Of a DNA stretch of 64,000 nucleotides, positions 57,060-64,000 are shown one piece after another; the stretch's first letter is position 1, and every line of letters begins with the position of its first letter. Both the position numbers and the translations under genes were made by a program. The notes below the pieces were generated by a model, which saw only the letters and a list, made by a program, of their open reading frames with translations, searched no databases and was not told the DNA's origin. Source of the stretch: Pictodentalium vernedei (taxonomy: Eukaryota; Mollusca; Scaphopoda; Dentaliida; Dentaliidae); NCBI GenBank assembly GCA_031216915.1, contig CM062292.1, positions 2,538,457 through 2,602,456 of the forward strand. The letters run 5' to 3'.

Positions 57060-57959
57060 ACTTCAGTAAAACTGGAAATTGCCATTGTGCCAAATTTGCA
57101 CTTCTCCGTATAAAACTGAAAATTCCCATTCGGTCAAACGTGCAGTGCTGCAGTAAAACTAAAAATTACCATAGGGCCAAATTCGCAGTTGTCTAGCAAA
57201 TCTGAAACTTACCCCAAGGTCATACTCACATTTCTCCAGTAAAACTCAAAATTACCTCAGTGTCAAATTCGCAGCTGTTTAGTGAAACTAAAAATTACCA
57301 TGCTAATATTACCAAACTTATAATTACCACTCGGTCAAATTCGAAATTCTCCAATAAACCTAGGAATTAGCATAGGGTGAAATTCGGAGCTCTCCAGTAA
57401 AACTCAAAGCTATCAAAGGGTCACTTTAACAGTTCTGCTGTAAAACTCGAAGTTACCACGGAGCCAAGTTTGCATTTACATGAAAAACCCACAATTATCA
57501 CAGGCGCAGATTTGCAGTTCTCCAATAAAACTCACAGTTAACATAGTCAAATTCGCAGTTCTCCAGTAAAACCAAAAATTACCAAAAAGTCACATTTATA
57601 GTTCTCCTGTACAACTCAAAGTTACCACAGGACCAAGTTTGTAGTTTAAAACTCAAAATTACCACAGGATCACATTTACAGTTCTCCTGTAAAACTCAAA
57701 GTTTCCACAGGGCCAAGTTTGTAGTTTACATGTTTGCAGTTCTCCAGTAAATCTCAAAATTACCACAGGGTCACATTCGCAGTTCTGTAAAACTCAAAGT
57801 TTCCACAGAGCCAAGTTTGCAGTTTACATTTCAAACCCAAAATTATCACAGAGTCAAATTCTCTTTTCTCCTGTAAAAGGGAAAGCTACCGCATGGTCAC
57901 ATTTGTTGTTCACAAGTAAAACCCAAAATTATCACAGGACCAGATTTGCAGTTCTCCAG
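57060..57959. repeat. Degenerate part of the 43-bp satellite family
   Basis: Diverged units with GTTCTCCAGTAAAACTCAAA, ATTACCACAGGGTCA and AATTCGCA. Unit length varies between about 40 and 60. Likely the old edge of the array. Confidence 0.8.
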
Positions 57960-59640
57960 TAAAACTCCAAATTACCAAAGGGTCACAAATACAGTTGTCC
58001 AGTAAAACTCAAAATTATCAAAGGGTCACAAATACAGTTGTCCAGTAAAACTTAAAATTACCAAAGGGTCACAAATACAGTTCTCCAGTAAAACTCCAAA
58101 TTATCAAAGGGTCACAAATACAGTTCTCCAGTAAAACTTAAAATTACCAAAGGGTCACAAATACAGTTCTCCGGTAAAACTTAAAATTACCAAAGGGTCA
58201 CAAATAGAGTTCTCCAGTAGAACTCCAAATTACCAAAGGGTCACAAATACAGTTCTTCAGTAAAACTTAAAATTACCAAAGGGTCACAAATACAGTTCTC
58301 CGGTAAAACTTAAAATTACCAAAGGGTCACAAATAGAGTTCTCCAGTAAAACTCCAAATTATCAAAGGGTCACAAATACAGTTGTCCAGTAAAACTCAAA
58401 ATTATCAAAGGGTCACAAATACAGTTGTCCAGTAAAACTCCAAATTATCAAAGGGTCACAAATACAGTTGTCCAGTAAAACTCAAAATTACCAAAGGGTC
58501 ACAAATACAGTTGTCCAGTAAAACTCCAAATTATCAAAGGGTCACAAATACAGTTGTCCAGTAAAACTCAAAATTACCAAAAGGTCACAAATACAGTTCT
58601 CCAGTAAAACTTAAAATTACCAAAGGGTCACAAATACAGTTCTCCAGTAGAACTCCAAATTACCAAAGGGTCACAAATACAGTTCTTCAGTAAAACTTAA
58701 AATTACCAAAGGGTCACAAATACAGTTCTCCGGTAAAACTTAAAATTACCAAAGGGTCAAAAATACAGTTCTCCAGTAAAACTTAAAATTACCAAAGGGT
58801 CACAAATACAGTTCACCAGTAAAACTCCAAATTATCAAAGGGTCACAAATACAGTTGTCCAGTAAAACTTCAAATTATCAAAGGGTCACAAATACAGTTG
58901 TCCAGTAAAACTCCAAATTATCAAAGGGTCACAAATACAGTTCTTCAGTAAAACTTAAAATTACCAAAGGGTCACAAATACAGTTCTCCGGTAAAACTTA
59001 AAATTAACAAAGGGTCACAAATACAGTTCTCCAGTAAAACTTAAAATTACCAAAGGGTCACAAATACAGTTCTCCAGTAAAACTCCAAATTATCAAAGGG
59101 TCACAAATACAGTTGTCCAGTAAAACTCAAAATTATCAAAGGGTCACAAATACAGTTCTTCAGTAAAACTTAAAATTACCAAAGGGTCACAAATACAGTT
59201 CTCCAGTAAAACTTAAAATTACCAAAGGGTCACAAATACAGTTCTCCAGTAAAACTCCAAATTATCAAAGGGTCACAAATACAGTTGTCCAGTAAAACTC
59301 AAAATTATCAAAGGGTCACAAATACAGTTCTTCAGTAAAACTTAAAATTACCAAAGGGTCACAAATACAGTTCTCCGGTAAAACTTAAAATTACCAAAGG
59401 GTCACAAATACAGTTCTCCAGTAAAACTTAAAATTACCAAAGGGTCACAAATACAGTTCTCCAGTAAAACTCCAAATTATCAAAGGGTCACAAATACAGT
59501 TGTCCAGTAAAACTCAAAATTATCAAAGGGTCACAAATACAGTTGTCCAGTAAAACTCAAAATTATCAAAGGGTTACAAATACAGTTGTCCAGTAAAACT
59601 CAAAATTACCAAAGGGTCACAAATACAGTTCTCCTGTAAA
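57960..59640. repeat. 43-bp satellite, homogeneous core, about 39 copies
   Basis: AAAGGGTCACAAATACAGTT + CTCCAGTAAAACTTAAAATT + ACC. Variants (TTGTCC, TTCTTC, CTCCGG; CTCAAAATTATC, CTCCAAATTATC) recur in fixed order, so groups of several units were copied together. Confidence 0.95.
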
Positions 59641-60560
59641 ACCCAAAGTTACCACAGGACCAAGTTTGCAGTTAACATGTCTGCAGTTCTCCTGTAAAAC
59701 TCAAAATTACCAAAGTGTCACATTTATAGTTCTCCTGTAACTCTCAAAGTTAGCACAGGGCCAAGTGTGCAGTTTACATGTTTGCAGTTCTCCTGTGAAA
59801 CTCAAAATTACCAAAGTGTCCTGTAAAACTCAAAATTACCAAAGTGTCACATTTATAGTTCTCCTGTAACTCTCAAAGTTACCACAGGACCAAGTTTGCA
59901 GTTAACATGTTTGCAGTTCTCCTGTAAAACTCAAAATTACCAAAGTGTCACATTTATAGTTCTCCTGTAACCTTCAAAGTTAGCACAGGGCCAAGTGTGC
60001 AGTTTACATGTTTGCAGTTCTCCTGTGAAACTCAAAATTACCAAAGTGTCCTGTAAAACTCAAAATTACCAAAGTGTCACATTTATAGTTCTCCTGTAAC
60101 TCTCAAAGTTACCACAGGACCAAGTTTGCAGTTAACATGTTTGCAGTTCTCCTGTAAAACTCAAAATTACCAAAGTGTCACATTTATAGTTCTCCTGTAA
60201 CCTTCAAAGTTAGCACAGGGCCAAGTGTGCAGTTTACATGTTTGCAGTTCTCCTGTGAAACTCAAAATTACCAAAGTGTCCTGTAAAACTCAAAATTACC
60301 AAAGTGTCACATTTATAGTTCTCCTGTAAAACCCAAAGTTACCACAGGACCAAGTTAGTTTGCAGTTAACATGTTTGCAGTTCTCCTGTAAAACTCAAAA
60401 TTACCAAAGTGTCACATTTATAGTTCTCCTGTAACTCTCAAAGTTACCACAGGACCAAGTTTGCAGTTAACATGTTTGCAGTTCTCCTGTAAAACTCAAA
60501 ATTACCAAAGTGTCACATTTATAGTTCTCCTGTAACTCTCAATATTAACACAGGGCCAAG
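59641..60560. repeat. 230-bp higher-order repeat of the 43-bp family
   Basis: TTTGCAGTTCTCCTGTGAAA starts at 59781, 60011 and 60241, a 230-bp period. Within it CACATTTATAGTTCTCCTGT is spaced alternately at about 101 and 128 bp. A partial fourth unit follows. Confidence 0.88.
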
Positions 60561-60951
60561 TGTGCAGTTTACATATAAACCCAAAACGATCACAAGGTCA
60601 ATTTTGCAGTTCTCCAGTAAAACTTAAAAATTACCAAAGTGTCATATTTATAGCTCTTCTATAAAACTCAAAGTTACCACAGGGCGACGTTTGTAGTTTA
60701 CATGTAAATCCCAAACTGATCACAGGGTCAATTTTGCAGTTCTCAAGTAAAACTCAAAATTATCACAGGGTCACATTTATAGTTCTCCTGTAAAACTCAA
60801 AGTTACCACGGGGCCAAATTTTCAGTTTACATATAAAGCCCAAAATGACCACAGGGTCAAATTGGACAACTGTATTTGTGTCCACAGGGTAACATTTGCT
60901 GTTCACATATAAAACCCAAAATTATCACAGGACCAGATTTGCAGTTCTTCA
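60561..60951. repeat. Degenerate 43-bp family units
   Basis: Units with GTTCTCCAGTAAAACT and ACCACAGGGTCA, strongly diverged. Confidence 0.75.
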
Positions 60952-60955
60952 TTAA

Positions 60956-61202
60956 CCCTTTACCCAACGTAACGACCAAAACCGTCCAGCGCTATTCTAA
61001 AACATCGCCAATTAATTTTCATTATTTTTTATTTTTTTTTGTCTCAAAAACATACGTTATGACCCCTCGTTGGAACCAGCTCGTCGATCTCGTTCCAACG
61101 AGGGGTCATAAGCTATGTTTTTGAGACAAAAAATTAAAACAAATTAGTTATTCAAGAATTTTTTTTTACACGTGTCGCCTGCTTTTCATGTCAGTTAAAG
61201 GG
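60956..61202. mobile_element. piggyBac-type MITE (family 1), copy 5
   Basis: TTAA at 60952-60955 and 61203-61206. Ends CCCTTTACCCAACGTAACG and CAGTTAAAGGG. Central palindrome CGTTGGAACCAGCTCGTCGA with mirror. Inserted in the 43-bp satellite. Confidence 0.88.
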
Positions 61203-61215
61203 TTAAAACTCAAAG

Positions 61216-61482
61216 AGGATTGAATTCACAGTCCTCCAGGATTGAACTCACAGTCCTCCAGGATTGAACTCACAGTCCTCCAGGATTGAACTCACAGTCC
61301 TCCAGGATTGAACTCACAGTCCTCCAGGATTGAACTCACAGTCCTCCAGGATTGAACTCACAGTCCTCCAGGATTGAACTCACAGTCCTCCAGGATTGAA
61401 CTCACAGTCCTCCAGGATTGAACTCACAGTGCTCCAGAATTGAATTCACAGTCCTGCAGGATTGAATTCACAGTCCTCCAGA
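61216..61482. repeat. 22-bp tandem array, about 12 copies
   Basis: GGATTGAACTCACAGTCCTC + CA. Ten central copies are almost identical; the edge copies have GAATTGAATTCACAG. Confidence 0.95.
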
Positions 61483-61548
61483 AAACATTTGCTGTTCACA
61501 AGTAAAACCCAAAATTATCACAGGGCCAGATTTGCAGTTCTTCATTAA

Positions 61549-61660
61549 CCCTTTACCCAACGTAACGGCCAAAAGCGGTCAGACCTATTCTAATAAATCG
61601 CCAATTAATTTTCATGATTTTTTAATTTTTTGTCTCAAAAACATAGGTTATGACCCCTGT
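61549..61660. mobile_element. Left half of MITE family 1, truncated at its palindrome
   Basis: TTAA at 61545-61548 then CCCTTTACCCAACGTAACG, ending at GGTTATGACCCCT in the middle of the element. The 55 bp before it are nearly the same as those before copy 5 (60899-60951), so this is a local duplication of satellite plus MITE and not a separate insertion. Confidence 0.8.
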
Positions 61661-62164
61661 AACGCATTCCTCCAGTAACACTCGAACTTCCATAGCATCA
61701 AATTCACAGTTTCCCAGTATAACTACACATTGTCGCAGTGTCAAAGTCGCAGTTCACCTATGAAACACGAAATTACCACGGGCCAGATTCGCAGTTCTCA
61801 AGTAATACCCAACCGTACAACAGAATCAAATTCATAGTTATCAAGTAACACGTACACTTTCCGCAGGATAAAATAGTTCGCAAGTAAAATTCAAAATTCC
61901 ATACATCACAGGGTCAAATTCGTTCCCAAATAAAACTAAAATTCACCACAGGATCAAATTTGCAGTCCTCCGGTCAAACTCAAAATTATACACATCACGG
62001 TGTTAAATACACGGTTCCCCCCAAAACTCAATATTACATATATCTCACAGGGCCAGTTTCGCAGTTATCCACTAAAGCTTAAAATTACATATATCTCACG
62101 CGGGGCAAATTCGCAGTTCTCCAGTTAAACTAAAAATTATGTGCATCACATGTGTGTTATAGCG

Positions 62165-62404
62165 GTTGAAAACATGTGCACCATCGACGTGCAGTACGCT
62201 TTGGTACACGGCATCATCGTGCCCCCATCTAGGCAACCGGGATAAAGTGCCTTGCCCAAGGACACAGCACGGGTCGTCCCGTACGGGGATCGAACTCGGG
62301 ACCTCTGGCATAGAATTCCAACAATCTACCACTAAGCCGCCACCGCGCTCCCAGTCTACCACTGAGCCATCGCGCTCCCAGTCTACCACTGAGTCACCGT
62401 GCAC
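62165..62404 (-). mobile_element. SINE with tripled tRNA-like 5' head, 3'-truncated
   Basis: On the minus strand the start shows three A-box-bearing pieces in tandem, each like GGGAGCGCGGTGGC...TTAGTGGTAGA; the first two are about 26 bp. Then follow a B box GAGTTCGATCCCC, GTGTCCTTGGGCAAGGCACT and the shared body up to GGTGCACATG. The 3' half is missing and no target duplication is seen. Confidence 0.8.
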
Positions 62405-62435
62405 CTCTTTTCTCTAAATTCAGCCTGGAATTTAA

Positions 62436-62478
62436 CCCTTTACCTAACATGAAAAGCAGACGACACTTGCAAAAAAGA
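62436..62478. mobile_element. Terminal fragment of MITE family 1 (inverted)
   Basis: After TTAA (62432-62435), CCCTTTACCTAACATGAAAA + GCAGACGACACTTGCAAAAA is the complement of the family 1 right end. The rest is absent. Confidence 0.75.
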
Positions 62479-62666
62479 TTCATATACATACAAAATTACA
62501 TATATATACAACATTATGTCAAACTCACAGTTCTCCAGCAAAATTCAAAATTACCTCATGGTCAATTTTACAGTTCTCCAGTAAAAATCTAAATTACATA
62601 CAACACTGTTTCATATTCGCAGTTCATCGGTAAAATTCAATATTAACACATGGTTAATTTTTCAGT

Positions 62667-62785
62667 TCGTCCCCTGAGTTCCAATGTGTTCTATGTGCCC
62701 ACTGGCAACCTACTGGCAGCCCACTGGCAGCCTACTGGGGTACTAGCAGCCCACTGGCACGTAGAACACATTGGAACTCAGGGGA
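62667..62785. mobile_element. Hairpin element (family H), copy 3
   Basis: Arms CTGAGTTCCAATGTGTTCTA and mirror enclose several CTACTGGCAGCCCACTGGCA-type repeats. The largest core of the three copies. Confidence 0.8.
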
Positions 62786-63130
62786 GATTTCTCCAGAAAA
62801 CTCAAAATTAGTACAACATAGGGTCAATTTCGTAGTGATCCAGTAAAACTGAAAATTACATACATCACAAGGTATCCCCAATAAAACTTAAAATTATTTA
62901 CAACACAGGGTCAAAGTCGCAGTTAAATTCAAAATTATGGACAACACAGAGTCAAATTACAGTTCGCAAGTCAAACACAAAATTATATGTACCAGAGAAT
63001 CGATTTTGCAGTTCTCAAGTAAAAATTTCCCACAGTTTCAAATTCTCACTTCTCCACCTAAACTCCAAATTACATACATCACGGGCTCATCAAAATATCC
63101 ACAGTTCAAGTGGAACTTAAAATTATATAC

Positions 63131-63479
63131 TTGTACATAATATATAAGATGAAATTCGTAAAACAGGAAAATAAAATTGTTACAAAATCGTACAGCTCCA
63201 ACAAATGCAGAAAACATGTTGAGTGCGCAGTTTAAAACTGCTTATTTTCATGATTCGCAAGCAAAATATTTTAATTCTGTCTTTAAAGATATGTCATGTT
63301 ACAATGGCGAATAAAGGGGTCAGAGATGAATACATTTATCCCTTACCCATACTGATGGCAGTTTTAAATACCGAAATTTAGAGAGAAATGTTTTTCTTTA
63401 AATGCAGGTTGGAAGTTAACCTTGTCTAATCTGAAAGAGCTCAATGAGGTCTGCAAAACAATATTGAGTTGTGTTACTT
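63131..63479. other. Intronic unique sequence
   Basis: No repeat or frame stands out. On the minus strand GG/GTAAGGG near 63345 resembles a donor, but no coding context surrounds it. Confidence 0.4.
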
Positions 63480-63481
63480 AC

Positions 63482-63514
63482 CAACTGAATTTTCGGGAAA
63501 ATTCGCATCTTGAT
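63482..63514 (-). CDS. Claudin/PMP22-like protein, probable small upstream exon
   Basis: On the minus strand CAGTTG/GTAAGT is a consensus donor. In the frame that ends in one G the residues before it are DQDANFPENSV, and G plus the GT starting the exon at 49039 gives Gly. The join is therefore phase 1, like the next one, and would place a hydrophilic end of the first extracellular loop directly before TM2. The only nearby acceptor is a weak ATCAATAG at 63515-63516, giving a 33-bp exon. The frame stays open upstream to a stop near 63558, so a longer exon is possible. Inferred from phase and position, not homology. Confidence 0.35.
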
Positions 63515-64000
63515 CTATTGATATTTTGTCATCAGCAGGAGTGTCGTTGAGGGGACGGGGTTACACCCCCAATCGCTTTTCAAGTCAGGACACATTCGTA
63601 GTTACTGGATTCTGGAATATCAGCCCTCTCTAGCTGTGTCACACACAACATCGGTTATACACATAGAGGACAGTAGAACCCGATTCACGCTGTCGATGGC
63701 GCAGCGTGAGAAATTTGGAGTACTACGAATTAATTAAATAAAAAGCTACGTCACAGTGGCGGCGGAACCGGGGGCTTCAGTTCCCCCCTCCCCCCGCTCC
63801 TCTTTTTTGGCGGGCCATGTTTTTTTGTATGTATATATTTTAACACAACCAATGACTGGTGAAACAAGGGGCGGATCCAGAGCCTCTCCCATAATTTCGC
63901 CATCTATGTTTCTCTCGCACTTGTTAAGTTTCGATGGATTTCAGATCATTATTTGCAGTAAGTGGCAGCAAACGCTAAAAGGTATAGAGTCTGTTAATAA
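63515..64000. other. No gene; C-rich dispersed-element motif at 63750-63825
   Basis: CAGTGGCGGCGGAACCGGGG followed by a C-rich run and TTTTTTGGCGGGCCATG resembles the end of a dispersed repeat, similar in layout to about 32735-32790. No claudin W-GLW-C-C exon is visible on the minus strand. Confidence 0.4.

Larger units (their letters stand above)
61661..63130. repeat. Very degenerate 43-bp family sequence
   Basis: AGTTCTCCAGTAAAACTCAA and AAATTACATACATCACAGGG-like words recur irregularly. Interrupted by the SINE at 62165, a MITE fragment and hairpin H. No coding sequence. Confidence 0.7.

Noticed and set aside
49130-57196. Many long frames on both strands, such as TIDRD-type repeats
   Set aside because: The 15-, 45- and 29-bp arrays lack stops in several frames at once, on both strands; simultaneous open frames show absence of selection on any one.
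62096-62417. Short frames on both strands over the SINE
   Set aside because: They translate the tRNA-like SINE head and body.

Overview
This window is eukaryotic nuclear DNA from an animal, most likely a marine invertebrate. The evidence is split coding exons with GT-AG borders, Pol III SINEs with tRNA and 5S rRNA heads, non-LTR retrotransposon 3' ends, Tc1-like transposons, many short inverted-repeat DNA elements and very large minisatellites. A lophotrochozoan such as a mollusc is my best guess, but nothing seen fixes the phylum. There are no operons, bacterial genes or CRISPR arrays. Nearly all long open frames are translations of tandem repeats; frames in the 49-57 kb block are open on both strands at once and are not genes.

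The one convincing host gene is on the minus strand: a four-transmembrane claudin/PMP22-like gene. I see a terminal exon (37749-37915), an internal exon (48902-49039) and a probable small exon (63482-63514). All joins are phase 1 and the splice borders look normal. Its two introns here are about 11.0 and 14.4 kb and consist almost wholly of satellite arrays and transposons. The 5' exons, which should carry TM1 and the W-GLW-C-C loop, lie beyond the window or were not found. A second minus-strand candidate, an unidentified frame-disrupted terminal exon, is at 33630-34107.

Layout. 0.7-3.2 kb: three tandem arrays (39, 97 and 33 bp). 3.4-16.6 kb: a transposon-dense stretch with piggyBac-type MITEs, foldback elements, two SINE insertions with intact target duplications, a decayed multicopy-family pseudogene, old degenerate 200-250 bp repeats and a LINE 3' end. 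16.7-17.7 kb: C-terminal part of a Ginger/KRBA2-like integrase (minus). 18.3-19.2 kb: 85/59-bp array. 19.8-21.3 kb: a TTAA-flanked foldback element nested inside an inverted copy of the element at 9.6-10.2 kb. 21.6-23.2 kb: Tc1-like element. 23.5-30.5 kb: five arrays (24, 41, 46-48, 32 and 53 bp). 31-37.7 kb: MITEs, a SINE, a LINE 3' end and hairpins. 37.7-49.0 kb: claudin-like exons around a head-to-head 38/37-bp satellite of 6.4 kb, a MITE carrying a second inserted element, and a second Tc1-like copy. 49.1-57.0 kb: a satellite built from one 15-bp monomer. 57.0-63.1 kb: a 43-bp satellite family interrupted by MITEs, a SINE and a 22-bp array.

By my estimate tandem arrays occupy roughly 45% of the window. 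The main system-level observations are: inverted-repeat elements whose interior is a minisatellite, one family having two copies with 4-bp target duplications; nested insertions that can be resolved to the base; one SINE body joined to either a 5S rRNA or a tRNA promoter head; and a compact membrane-protein gene stretched by intronic satellites. Coordinates and copy numbers were read by eye; boundaries of degenerate repeats are approximate.
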